From positions 1,865,501 to 1,929,500 of the forward strand of contig NC_012881.1 of assembly GCF_000023445.1 (NCBI RefSeq): a stretch of 64,000 bases of DNA, in the 5' to 3' direction. Shown one piece after another: positions 15,931-24,025 of this stretch (its first letter is position 1; each line of letters begins with the position of its first letter). Under the pieces are notes generated by a model. That model was given only the letters and a program-made list of their open reading frames with translations. It did no database searches and was not told where the DNA came from. This DNA is from Maridesulfovibrio salexigens DSM 2638. Lineage in GTDB: Bacteria > Desulfobacterota > Desulfovibrionia > Desulfovibrionales > Desulfovibrionaceae. A program made the translations under genes and the position numbers.

Positions 15931-16943
15931 TATCTCTGCACCATTTTCTTCTCAAGGTATTGTACAAACATGGAGAAAGCAAAAGTAAGTACGAGGTAGA
16001 GCAGCGCACAAAGGAACCACAGCTCAAACGGCTGCAGGCTTGTGGAAACCGCTTCCCTTGTTCCCTTGGTAAGTTCTCTGATTGCGATAACTCCAAGCAG
16101 CGAGGAGTCTTTGATCATACTGATGAATTGTCCTGCCAGCGGGGGGAGGATTCTCCTGAAAGCTTGAGGCAGGATAATATGTTTCATGGCATAGTATTTT
16201 GACATACCCAGTGAACGGGCTGCTTCCATCTGTCCACGGTGAACGGACTGAATACCTGCACGAACAATCTCAGCAACATAAGCACCAGCGAAAATAGCCA
16301 GTGATGCGATACCGAACCAGAGCGGTGGGATCTGAGAGATATCGTATTTCGCAAGCATGTTGTTGACGAGAGTTCCCAGTACGAAATACCAGATGAACAT
16401 CTGTACCAGCAGGGGGGTACCGCGGATAAGTTCAATGTACGTAATTGCGGAAAGCTTCAACGCTGGGTTCTGGGAAATACGGGCCAATCCTGTGAAAAGG
16501 CCGAGTATAATCGCGAAGACAATGGCTATGGCACTGACCTTGAGGGTGACAAATAAACCGTCAAGGATGACACCGGGTTTCCATTCTTTCAGGACTCCGA
16601 TAGTGTCTCCGACAAAAACAGTATCGTCTTCGTAAACACGTATTCCGGAAGCTGGTATTTCATACTGTTCGGATTCGTGGTTTTCCCCGGTTACAGTAAC
16701 GATGGCGTTATTACCCTGTTCTTTAATAGAGGTAATGCTGCCTTCGATATCTGAATTGATATTGATTTCATCCTGATAATAGAAGTAGTTCGGAATACGC
16801 TCCCAACGCCAGACATAATCTACCTGCTGTGTTGCCCAGTAAAGGCCGAACATGGTGGTAAACAGGCCGATGAAAAATACAGTCTTCCAGAAAAGTTCGT
16901 AGTTCCGGCCTTTGCCGGGAGCTCTCAATGATGTTCCACTCAT
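15930..16943 (-). CDS. polar amino-acid ABC transporter permease with an extra periplasmic domain
   Basis: The C-terminal 215 residues are a standard HisM/GlnP permease with the EAA-type loop ([24 protein letters not shown]) and five membrane helices. Unlike the usual 220-250 residue permease, this one is 337 residues long. A first membrane helix ([15 protein letters not shown]) is followed by about 90 residues of beta-rich sequence ([20 protein letters not shown], then [19 protein letters not shown]) before the transport domain. That part is probably periplasmic and resembles a small beta-barrel or sandwich-hybrid domain. It likely contacts the binding protein, but this is a guess. Confidence 0.9.
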   Translation of the reverse strand: MSGTSLRAPGKGRNYELFWKTVFFIGLFTTMFGLYWATQQVDYVWRWERIPNYFYYQDEININSDIEGSITSIKEQGNNAIVTVTGENHESEQYEIPASGIRVYEDDTVFVGDTIGVLKEWKPGVILDGLFVTLKVSAIAIVFAIILGLFTGLARISQNPALKLSAITYIELIRGTPLLVQMFIWYFVLGTLVNNMLAKYDISQIPPLWFGIASLAIFAGAYVAEIVRAGIQSVHRGQMEAARSLGMSKYYAMKHIILPQAFRRILPPLAGQFISMIKDSSLLGVIAIRELTKGTREAVSTSLQPFELWFLCALLYLVLTFAFSMFVQYLEKKMVQR

Positions 16944-17051
16944 AATATAAGCCGATTTTTAAAATTTAAGTTCTTACTACAAAAAGCAAAAATTCAGATT
17001 GTCGGGAAAGGGTCGATGAATATGGCGCTATCGACCGTTTGTCAACAATCT

Positions 17052-17082
17052 GAATAAAGGGGCGGATGATCCGCCCCTCATA
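17052..17082 (-). terminator. hairpin after the binding-protein gene
   Basis: The inverted repeat GGGGCGGAT/ATCCGCCCC is followed on the minus strand by TTTATTC. It sits 20 bases after the binding-protein stop, between it and the permease. Such hairpins usually keep binding-protein transcripts in excess over the membrane parts. Confidence 0.7.
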
Positions 17083-17098
17083 AAACTCGTAGGTGTTA

Positions 17099-17914
17099 CT
17101 ACATGTTTTTACGCCATGCGGTGCTTTCGAACCACTTGTTGTAAAGTTTTTCGTAACGTCCATCGTTCTTGATCTGGTGCAGGAAGTTTCCGAGGAAGTT
17201 CAGGAAATCGGGGTCACCTTTGCTGATACCCCAGCCCAGAGGCTCGTAAGTAAAAGGCTCGTCGAGGAATACGAGCTTGCCTTCACCCTGTTCAGCCATG
17301 AAGATAGCGTTGAAGGGCAGGTCGTAAATCATAGCATCGGCTTTGCCGTTGAGGACTTCAAGAGCTGCGTCGGTTTCAAGGTCGAAAGACTTGTACTTTG
17401 CTTTAGGGATAAAGCGTTTAGCAGCCTGTTCGCCAGTGGTGCCGAGCTTGGAAACAATAGTGTACTCAGGCTTGTTCAGGTCTTTGTAGGACTTGATTTT
17501 GCCTTCAAGTTTTTTGTTAAGCAGAACAGTCTGACCTACAACCATGAAAGGTTCAGCAAAGTTGATCTGCAGGTTGCGCTCCTGGTTGACGGTCATACCG
17601 GCGGTGATGATGTCAATTTTGTTAGTAAGAAGAGCGGGGATGATGCCGTCGAATTCCATGTTGACCGGAACAAATTTTACACCCATTGCTTTAGCCATTT
17701 CGCGTGCGAGGTCGATTTCGAAACCGACGATGCGGCCTTTTTTGTCAGTCATCTGAAAGGGGATGTATCCGGAGGCGATACCGCAGCGCAGTTCACCGCT
17801 TTTCAGAATGGAGTTGAGGGTTGATTTCTTGGCCAGATCGATGTCAGCTGCATTGGCAGTGGCTGCAAAGCCGAGCGCCAGCACCATGATCAGCATCATG
17901 CAAATTCTTTTCAT
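17099..17914 (-). CDS. amino-acid ABC transporter substrate-binding protein
   Basis: This 271-residue secreted protein has a signal peptide ending ATANA and the SBP type-3 domain seen in glutamine, histidine and lysine/arginine binding proteins. Typical landmarks are GELRCGIASGYIPFQM, GFEIDLAREMAKAMG, VEFV-like strands ending in IDIITAGMTVN and the second-lobe SKLGTTGEQAAKR. An AAGGAG site 7 bases before the ATG at 17914 fixes the start; the open frame extends ten codons further upstream. It heads a unit with the permease and ATPase downstream, separated from them by a hairpin. Confidence 0.92.
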   Translation of the reverse strand: MKRICMMLIMVLALGFAATANAADIDLAKKSTLNSILKSGELRCGIASGYIPFQMTDKKGRIVGFEIDLAREMAKAMGVKFVPVNMEFDGIIPALLTNKIDIITAGMTVNQERNLQINFAEPFMVVGQTVLLNKKLEGKIKSYKDLNKPEYTIVSKLGTTGEQAAKRFIPKAKYKSFDLETDAALEVLNGKADAMIYDLPFNAIFMAEQGEGKLVFLDEPFTYEPLGWGISKGDPDFLNFLGNFLHQIKNDGRYEKLYNKWFESTAWRKNM

Positions 17915-17973
17915 AGCTGTCTCCTTTAAAGTCCTTGTCTGCAATTAAGTCAAAATACCTGTGGTAGAACCGA

Positions 17974-18141
17974 TCAACCGTATTTGCCTTCTGTAAGTAC
18001 TTCCTTAACAATCATTTCGACCTTGCAGACAGGGCAGATCGGCATTGATTCCTTAGGGAAATAGACAATCCGTGTTTCACGGCATTTGGGGCAGATCACC
18101 TCAACGGCTTCCTGCCTTTCTTCTTTGACTTTGTTTTTCAT
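17974..18141 (-). CDS. small zinc-ribbon protein
   Basis: This 55-residue protein has two Cys pairs, ICPKC and ICPVC, 15-20 residues apart, which should bind one zinc ion. The remainder is charged. The ATG at 18141 has an AAGGGG site about 9 bases upstream; the frame remains open 20 codons further but without a ribosome site. No partner can be inferred apart from the binding protein gene 59 bases downstream, with which it may be co-transcribed. Function unknown. Confidence 0.65.
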   Translation of the reverse strand: MKNKVKEERQEAVEVICPKCRETRIVYFPKESMPICPVCKVEMIVKEVLTEGKYG

Positions 18142-18255
18142 GAGTAATGCCCCTTTGAAAAAAGAATCTGGAAAATTAACTTTTTTTTGAATAAAGTTCA
18201 AGAAAACATTTTTTTACACGCTTTATAATTCAAAGAAAACAATATTGTGCATGTA

Positions 18256-18289
18256 AACCGTTATTGACACCGTTACGGTTTTGTATAAT
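18256..18289 (+). promoter_or_regulatory. possible promoter/operator of the second amino-acid transporter
   Basis: Upstream of the binding-protein gene there are two direct copies of ACCGTTA (18257-18263 and 18269-18275) and an overlapping 6-bp inverted repeat (AACCGT/ACGGTT). A TTGACA lies at 18264-18269 and a TATAAT at 18284-18289, but they are only 14 bases apart, shorter than the usual 17. The arrangement could be a regulated promoter whose short spacer needs an activator. This is a weak call. Confidence 0.35.
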
Positions 18290-18340
18290 TTTCATGTTTG
18301 TTATTTCGAGGGTATTTTAACTTATTTGGAGGAATATTTT

Positions 18341-19084
18341 ATGAAGAGGATTATAGTTGCTCTGTTGTTGACTATTCTTGCTGCGACACCTGCTCTTGCC
18401 GGAAAAAAGGTGATTAACATTGCATCCGACTGCACATGGCCCCCCATGGAGTTTGTCAATAAAGATAAGCAGATCGTTGGTTTTTCTGTCGATTTGATGA
18501 AAGCTTGTGCCAAGGCTGCTGGATACGAAGTGACAATTAAAAACGTAGCTTGGGATGGTATTTTTGCCGGTCTTGCCGCTGGAAAATACGATGCAATCTG
18601 CTCTTCCGTATCCATTAACGAAAAACGTAAAAAGGTAATGGACTTTGCTGAGCCATACTTTGAAGTACAGCAGTCTGTTGTTACCGCTAAAGATTCCACA
18701 GCTAAAACTCTTGCTGATTTCAAAGGAATGAATGTCGGTGCTCAGATCGGTACTACCGGATATTTTGCTATTAAAGGCGCTGAAGGCGTAGTCCCCAAAT
18801 CTTACGATGAAATCGGCCTCGCAATGGAAGACCTTTACAATGGCCGTCTTGCAGCGGTTGTTTGTGATGACCCCATCGCTGCTGACTTTGCACTGCAGCA
18901 GGAAGAGTACTCCAAGAAGCTCAAAATCGCTTTCATCGTAAAAAGTGATAAAGCTGAGTACCTCGGCGTAGCTGTTAAAAAAGGAAATACCGAAGTTCTG
19001 GACCTGATCAATAAAGGTCTTGCTGCTGTAAGAGCAGATGGCACTTACGATAAAATAAAAGCCAAATGGTTTGGCAGCAACTAA
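18341..19084 (+). CDS. amino-acid ABC transporter substrate-binding protein
   Basis: This 247-residue secreted protein has a signal peptide ending PALAG and an SBP type-3 fold: SDCTWPPMEFVNKDKQ, VGFSVDLMKACAKAAGY, FAGLAAGKYDAICSSVSI and a second-lobe GAQIGTTGYFAIKG. A GGAGG site lies 8 bases upstream of the ATG at 18341. The open frame extends 20 codons further upstream, but those codons are unlike a signal peptide. It starts a three-gene transporter unit with the permease and ATPase that follow. Its closest relatives in build are general polar amino-acid or arginine-type binding proteins; the ligand is not known. Confidence 0.92.
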   Translation: MKRIIVALLLTILAATPALAGKKVINIASDCTWPPMEFVNKDKQIVGFSVDLMKACAKAAGYEVTIKNVAWDGIFAGLAAGKYDAICSSVSINEKRKKVMDFAEPYFEVQQSVVTAKDSTAKTLADFKGMNVGAQIGTTGYFAIKGAEGVVPKSYDEIGLAMEDLYNGRLAAVVCDDPIAADFALQQEEYSKKLKIAFIVKSDKAEYLGVAVKKGNTEVLDLINKGLAAVRADGTYDKIKAKWFGSN

Positions 19085-19117
19085 TTGCAGACCAGCAGGC
19101 TTGAGTTGAAAACAAAT

Positions 19118-19151
19118 GGCCGGGATCGGAAGTTAGCCGGTCCCGGCATTT
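19118..19151 (+). terminator. intra-operon hairpin between binding protein and permease
   Basis: A GCCGGGA/TCCCGGC stem is followed by ATTTTC in the 88-base gap after the binding-protein gene. It likely attenuates read-through so that the binding protein is made in excess. Confidence 0.55.
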
Positions 19152-19172
19152 TCATGCAGCCCGGGTACATAT

Positions 19173-19955
19173 ATGAAAGAAAAACAAGTTAAGATTGAGG
19201 TTACGGACGGGGCCAGCATTCCTGACAGTAGTGACAAAGGTCTATTGAATGCTTGGTGGGTTTCCTTTATCGGTGCAGTTGGGATCATTGCTTATTTGAT
19301 TATTACCAAGCCTGATCCTTATAGGGATATTCTGCTTTTTATCCCCGATGGAATTGTAGTTACTTTTGAGGTTACTATCTGTTCTATCTTCGGGGCGTTG
19401 ATCATCGGCCTTTTCACCGGGCTGGGACGAATTTCAAGTAATAAGTTTATTAATCTTGTGGCTTCAACATATGTTGAAGTTGTCAGGGGTATTCCGCTTT
19501 TAGTTCAGCTCTTCTACATCTATTATGCTATGGGCCGTGTTCTGCAAGTACCGGATATGCTTTCGGCTATCATCGCCATGAGTGTTTGTTACGGTGCATA
19601 TATGGGTGAAGTTTTCCGCGCCGGGATCGAATCCATTGATGACGGTCAGACTGAGGCTGCAAGGTCTCTTGGGTTCAACAAAAAAGAAACAATGTTTCTG
19701 GTTATCCTGCCGCAGGCGTGGCGTACTATTCTGCCTCCTGTCGGTAACGAGTTCATTGCTCTCTTGAAGGATTCTTCCCTCGTCTCTATTTTGGCTGTTG
19801 CTGATATCCTCAGGCGCGGACGTGAATTCGCTGCTGAGAGTTTTCAGTATTTTGAAACCTACACAATGATCGCGCTTGTTTATTTGTTAATTACTTTGAT
19901 TCTTTCAAGAGCGGTGAGCCATATGGAAGAGAGGTTGAATCATTATGACCGCTAA
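19173..19955 (+). CDS. polar amino-acid ABC transporter permease
   Basis: This 260-residue permease has an N-terminal membrane helix ([13 protein letters not shown]) and the HisM-type domain with [20 protein letters not shown] and the EAA loop ([24 protein letters not shown]). Its ATG lies 88 bases after the binding-protein stop, and its end overlaps the ATPase gene by 11 bases. It lacks the inserted periplasmic domain seen in the paralogous permease at 15930-16943. Confidence 0.93.
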   Translation: MKEKQVKIEVTDGASIPDSSDKGLLNAWWVSFIGAVGIIAYLIITKPDPYRDILLFIPDGIVVTFEVTICSIFGALIIGLFTGLGRISSNKFINLVASTYVEVVRGIPLLVQLFYIYYAMGRVLQVPDMLSAIIAMSVCYGAYMGEVFRAGIESIDDGQTEAARSLGFNKKETMFLVILPQAWRTILPPVGNEFIALLKDSSLVSILAVADILRRGREFAAESFQYFETYTMIALVYLLITLILSRAVSHMEERLNHYDR

Positions 19956-20682
19956 TCCCATTATTGAAATTAAGAATGTATACAAATTCTTCGGTGATCT
20001 GGCTGCTCTCAGTGATGTTTCACTTGATATCAAGCAGGGTGAAAAGGTAGTTATTATCGGACCTTCCGGTTCCGGTAAGAGTACCTTGCTGCGCTCCATC
20101 AATCGTCTCGAGGAAATCAATAAAGGTTCTATTGTCGTTGACGGTCTGGATGTTCATGACAAGGAAAATGACATTAATAGCATTCGCCAGGAATTGGGGA
20201 TGGTTTTTCAGTCTTTTAACCTTTTTCCGCATAAGACTGTTCTGGAAAACCTTACCATGGCTCCGATCCGTCTCAAAGGTATGGAACAGGAAGAGGCTAA
20301 AGCCATTGCGGTTGATCTGCTTAAGAAAGTAGGCATCCGCGAAAAGGCTAATGTCTATCCTTCCAAGCTTTCCGGTGGGCAGCAGCAGCGTGTGGCAATT
20401 GCCCGTGCGTTGGCCATGAATCCCAAGATTATGCTTTTTGATGAACCTACTTCCGCTTTGGACCCTGAGATGATCGGGGAGGTTCTGGATGTAATGAAGA
20501 ATCTGGCTCGTGAAGGTATGACTATGGTTGTTGTAACTCATGAGATGGGTTTTGCCCGTGAAGTTGCGGACAGGATCGTTTTCATGGAGGACGGCAGAAT
20601 CATTGCTTGCGCGCCTCCTGAAGAGTTTTTCAACAATGCAGATCATCCGCGTTTGAAGCAGTTTCTGGATCAGATTCTGTAA
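19945..20682 (+). CDS. polar amino-acid ABC transporter, ATP-binding protein (GlnQ/HisP type)
   Basis: This 245-residue ATPase carries Walker A (GPSGSGKST), Q-loop [13 protein letters not shown], signature LSGGQQQR, Walker B ([13 protein letters not shown]) and the switch His (VVTHEMGF). It is a close paralogue of the ATPase at 15199-15930. Both the Q-loop stretch and the region after the signature are nearly identical, which points to duplication of the transporter cassette. A strong terminator follows. Confidence 0.93.
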   Translation: MTANPIIEIKNVYKFFGDLAALSDVSLDIKQGEKVVIIGPSGSGKSTLLRSINRLEEINKGSIVVDGLDVHDKENDINSIRQELGMVFQSFNLFPHKTVLENLTMAPIRLKGMEQEEAKAIAVDLLKKVGIREKANVYPSKLSGGQQQRVAIARALAMNPKIMLFDEPTSALDPEMIGEVLDVMKNLAREGMTMVVVTHEMGFAREVADRIVFMEDGRIIACAPPEEFFNNADHPRLKQFLDQIL

Positions 20683-20704
20683 TCTTTTTTGTAATTTTGT
20701 TTGT

Positions 20705-20743
20705 GAAAAAGCCGATTCTGAAGCTTCAGAGTCGGCTTTTTAA
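20705..20743 (+). terminator. intrinsic terminator after the second transporter
   Basis: The hairpin AAAAAGCCGATTCTGAAG/CTTCAGAGTCGGCTTTTT ends in a T-run 25 bases after the ATPase stop. Confidence 0.9.
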
Positions 20744-20838
20744 TTATAAAATAACCGGAATGTGTTTTCAATCCTGTGAATATTGATTATACCGTGAATG
20801 ATCCTTATTTCTAAATAAATGCTAATGAGGTAGAGTTG

Positions 20839-22794
20839 ATGGCAGGTAAGCGGATTCTGGTTGTTGATGATGAAAAGATTGTTAACCTTGATATTCAGGC
20901 TACTTTAAAACGCTTAGGTTATATTATCGCCGGCGATGCCGTAACAGGTGATGAGGCAATTGAAAAAGCCGGTGCGACCCGTCCTGATTTGGTTTTGATG
21001 GATATTAAGCTTCAGGGTGAAATGGATGGAATTGAAGCTGCTAATATTATTATCAAAACATATGATATTCCCGTTGTTTTTCTTACAGCTTTTTCCGATG
21101 AAAAGACTCTTAGCAGGGCTAAACTTTCCGGTCCGTTCGGATATCTGCTGAAACCATTTGAAGAACGTGAGTTGCGTTCGTCCATTGAGATTGCCCTATA
21201 TAAACATGGTATGGAGCAGGAATACCGTCAGGCTGTTGCTGATGCAGAAGCAGCAAACGAGGCTAAAAGTTCCTTTCTTGCCACGATCAGTCATGAGCTG
21301 CGCACGCCCATGAATGGAATTCTGGGGTTGAGTGAGATTTTGCTTAGTAGCGGCCTCGCTTCAGAGCAGAAAGAGTATGTTGAATTGATAAAAGGTTCCG
21401 CTTCTTCATTGTTGCGGGTGCTCAATGATATGCTCGATTATTCCAAGATTGAGCGGCGCATACTTGAATTGCGCGAAGGCATTTTTGATATTCGCCAGAT
21501 ATTGTCGCTGGTTATGAACTCTCATGGTCCAAATGCTATTAATAAAGGTTTGAACATAGAGTGTTTTCTCCATCCTGAAATTTCCGGCGAATTACAGGGT
21601 GACTCCGGCAGGTTGACCCAGATTTTAAATAATATAGTCAGCAACGCAATCAAATATACCGATAAAGGCGGGATAACCATCGAGGTTATGCCTGATGATT
21701 GTATGGATGATCCATACCCCGCAGGCTCTCTCAGGTTGCTTTTTGTTGTTTCCGATACGGGAGTAGGAATTTCGCGGGGCAAAGCGGACTCAATTTTTGA
21801 AAGTTTTACTCAGCTTGAAGATTATATGACCCGTAAACATGGCGGCATAGGGCTTGGACTTGCGATTACCCATAATCTTGTCAACATGTTGCAAGGGGCT
21901 ATCTGGCTTGAAACAAAACCATCTCAGGGCAGTAGCTTCTATTTTACCGCAGTGTTCAAGCCTGTGACTGATAGTTTGGACAGCAAGCATCCCAGATCTA
22001 TTTATGAATGTATGGACTTCAGTAGCTTCAAGCGTATTTTGCTGGCTGATGATAATATTATTACCCGGAGGGTTGTCTCTGCCTTTCTTGAGGATTCCAA
22101 TTGTGAATTGGAGATGGTTGAGAACGGTCAGGAAGCAATCAGTCTTTTAGCGACAAAGTCTTTTGATTTAGTCATTATGGATATTCAGATGCCGGTTATG
22201 GATGGTTTGGAAGCTACACGGCTTATTCGCACCGGCTATATAGATAATGTTGAGCCTCAAGTTCCTGTTCTTGCGCTTACTGCCCACGCCATGAAAGGAG
22301 ACCGGGAACGGTGTCTCGAAGTCGGCATGAATGGTTATCTATCGAAGCCTTTTAATTCCAGTGAGTTGATGCAGGCAATGCTTTCTGTTGTAAAAGGGGA
22401 GGGCGGCGCTGATCCGGTTCGGGTAGAGCAGGATACAGATTTTGGAAATGGACCCAACCTTGATTTAAAGGGTACAATAAGACGTCTGGACGGTAATGAT
22501 AAGCTTGTCAGGGAAATCTATCGCCATTTCTTAAAGCTTGTCCCTGACCATCTTGCTAAGGTTGATGAAGCTATTGCAAATACTGATCTGGAAGTTTTGA
22601 AATCAGAAGTAGTCTTTTTGCGCGGTTTGTCACTTGATGTCGGAGCTCACAAGCTTTCCTCTTTAACAAGTGAGATTGAAAAATATCTTCAGCACGGAAA
22701 TTTAGAGATTGTGGAAGGTTTGGTTTCCCGTATGAAGAAAGAGGCGGACAATACTTTTGAGGTAATGTCTGATTATATTTTAAAATCGACCTGA
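20839..22794 (+). CDS. hybrid histidine kinase, REC-HisKA-HATPase-REC-Hpt-like
   Basis: This 651-residue soluble protein has five domains. The first receiver spans residues about 4-120, with phospho-Asp in LVLMDIKLQGEMDG. HisKA has the phospho-His in FLATISHELRTPMNG, about residue 152. HATPase shows NNIVSNAIKYTDKGG, SDTGVGIS and GGIGLGLAIT. The second receiver spans about 395-515, with phospho-Asp in LVIMDIQMPVMDG. The C-terminal helical region has the spacing of an Hpt domain. In the Hpt-like part the expected H-x-x-K-G is VVFLRG, so the phospho-acceptor His is missing. The ATG at 20839 has GAGG 8 bases upstream; a TTG one codon earlier is less likely. No membrane or sensor domain is present, so input is probably through the first receiver. 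Confidence 0.92.
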   Translation: MAGKRILVVDDEKIVNLDIQATLKRLGYIIAGDAVTGDEAIEKAGATRPDLVLMDIKLQGEMDGIEAANIIIKTYDIPVVFLTAFSDEKTLSRAKLSGPFGYLLKPFEERELRSSIEIALYKHGMEQEYRQAVADAEAANEAKSSFLATISHELRTPMNGILGLSEILLSSGLASEQKEYVELIKGSASSLLRVLNDMLDYSKIERRILELREGIFDIRQILSLVMNSHGPNAINKGLNIECFLHPEISGELQGDSGRLTQILNNIVSNAIKYTDKGGITIEVMPDDCMDDPYPAGSLRLLFVVSDTGVGISRGKADSIFESFTQLEDYMTRKHGGIGLGLAITHNLVNMLQGAIWLETKPSQGSSFYFTAVFKPVTDSLDSKHPRSIYECMDFSSFKRILLADDNIITRRVVSAFLEDSNCELEMVENGQEAISLLATKSFDLVIMDIQMPVMDGLEATRLIRTGYIDNVEPQVPVLALTAHAMKGDRERCLEVGMNGYLSKPFNSSELMQAMLSVVKGEGGADPVRVEQDTDFGNGPNLDLKGTIRRLDGNDKLVREIYRHFLKLVPDHLAKVDEAIANTDLEVLKSEVVFLRGLSLDVGAHKLSSLTSEIEKYLQHGNLEIVEGLVSRMKKEADNTFEVMSDYILKST

Positions 22795-22871
22795 TTTTAA
22801 TTGTGCTTGCTATTGTTATCTGGAAGTATGGGCATCCCTTAGCATAATTAATCAGATTCAAGGACTTGTTC

Positions 22872-23969
22872 ATGACTCCCCCTCCTGAAGGCAAAATAAT
22901 TAAGTCTCCGGCAATATATACTTTTTTTCTTATCCTGTTGCTTCTCTCCGCTATTGCGTTGGGATATTCTGTTATCAAACCTTTCATAAATACGATCATT
23001 ATTTCGGTCGTATTGAGTGGTATATTTTATCCGTTGAGCAAAAAAATATGTTGCAGGCTTGGCGGAAGACCTGCGCTTGGGGCGTTTTTAACAGTCTGTA
23101 TTATCATTTTTGCCATTATTATTCCGGCTGTAGTCTTCTTTTTAGGCCTGATCGGACAGGGCGTTGATTCTGTTACTGCCATTAACGAATGGTTGCGTAC
23201 TACGGATTTTTCGACTCTTTTTGACTCACAACATTACAGTACATATCTGCAATGGTTTGAGCAGAAATTTCCTTTTTTTGAGATCAGTTCCAGCGATATT
23301 CAGGCCAGAGTTCTCGAGATTTCGAGAAGTTTCGGTCAGGCAATGCTGACTACCGGGACATGGCTTGCAGCAAACATGGCAAGTCTGGTTGCCCATTTTC
23401 TGATCATGAATTTTTTGGTTTTTTCATTTTTAAAGGATGGAGAACGGTTCATTGACCGGGTGAGATATCTTTCTCCTTTAAGGGCTGAACAGGAAGATTT
23501 TATTATTGAAAGCCTTAGAAAAGTTTCAAAATCAGTTCTATTCGGAAGTCTTTTTATCGCATTTCTACAGGGTATTGTCGGCGGAATAGGGCTGGCAATA
23601 GCTGGTATCCCGGCTCTTTTCTGGGGTACTATGATGAGTTTTGCTTCTCTTATCCCTGTTCTTGGAACCGGTTTGATCTGGGTTCCGGCCACAATTTATC
23701 TGTTGATTGTCGGTAAATTGAAAATTGCTGTTTTTCTGCTGATTTGGTGCGGGGTGTTGGTAACAGGGATTGATACGGTGCTTCGGCCTATGATTGTGCG
23801 CGAAGCTTCGCGGGTTTCCACCATTTATGTTTTTCTGGCTATTCTTGGCGGGATTAATGCTTTCGGTCCGTTGGGAATTTTGTACGGCCCGCTTATTTTA
23901 TCTTTTCTGATGGTTATGCTCCACATTTATGGTGTGGAATATCAAGACGTGCTGACTCACAAAAAATAA
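22872..23969 (+). CDS. AI-2E family (PerM-like) membrane transporter
   Basis: This 365-residue polytopic membrane protein has the AI-2E/PerM layout. Two or three N-terminal helices (FFLILLLLSAIALGYSVIKPF) come first, then a soluble middle region. A C-terminal block follows with LFGSLFIAFLQGIVGGIGLAIAGIPALFWG, and then SLIPVLGTGLIWVPA and GPLGILYGPLILSF. Members export autoinducer-2 or act as sodium/proton antiporters; the substrate here is unknown. The ATG at 22872 has AAGGA 8 bases upstream. The last 17 bases of the gene lie inside a 13-bp inverted repeat. Confidence 0.9.
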   Translation: MTPPPEGKIIKSPAIYTFFLILLLLSAIALGYSVIKPFINTIIISVVLSGIFYPLSKKICCRLGGRPALGAFLTVCIIIFAIIIPAVVFFLGLIGQGVDSVTAINEWLRTTDFSTLFDSQHYSTYLQWFEQKFPFFEISSSDIQARVLEISRSFGQAMLTTGTWLAANMASLVAHFLIMNFLVFSFLKDGERFIDRVRYLSPLRAEQEDFIIESLRKVSKSVLFGSLFIAFLQGIVGGIGLAIAGIPALFWGTMMSFASLIPVLGTGLIWVPATIYLLIVGKLKIAVFLLIWCGVLVTGIDTVLRPMIVREASRVSTIYVFLAILGGINAFGPLGILYGPLILSFLMVMLHIYGVEYQDVLTHKK

Positions 23970-23985
23970 CTATTTTTGTGAGTCA
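23953..23985. repeat. 13-bp inverted repeat spanning the stop codon
   Basis: TGACTCACAAAAA (23953-23965) pairs perfectly with TTTTTGTGAGTCA (23973-23985), and the stop codon of the AI-2E-type gene is in the loop. It is followed by AAAATT on the plus strand, not a T-run, so it is not a classic terminator; it could act as an mRNA-stabilising hairpin. The convergent 5'-nucleotidase-like gene ends 40 bases away. Confidence 0.6.
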
Positions 23986-24025
23986 AAATTCCTGAGGAGT
24001 TTTGTCCCAGCTGCTGATAGCGAGT

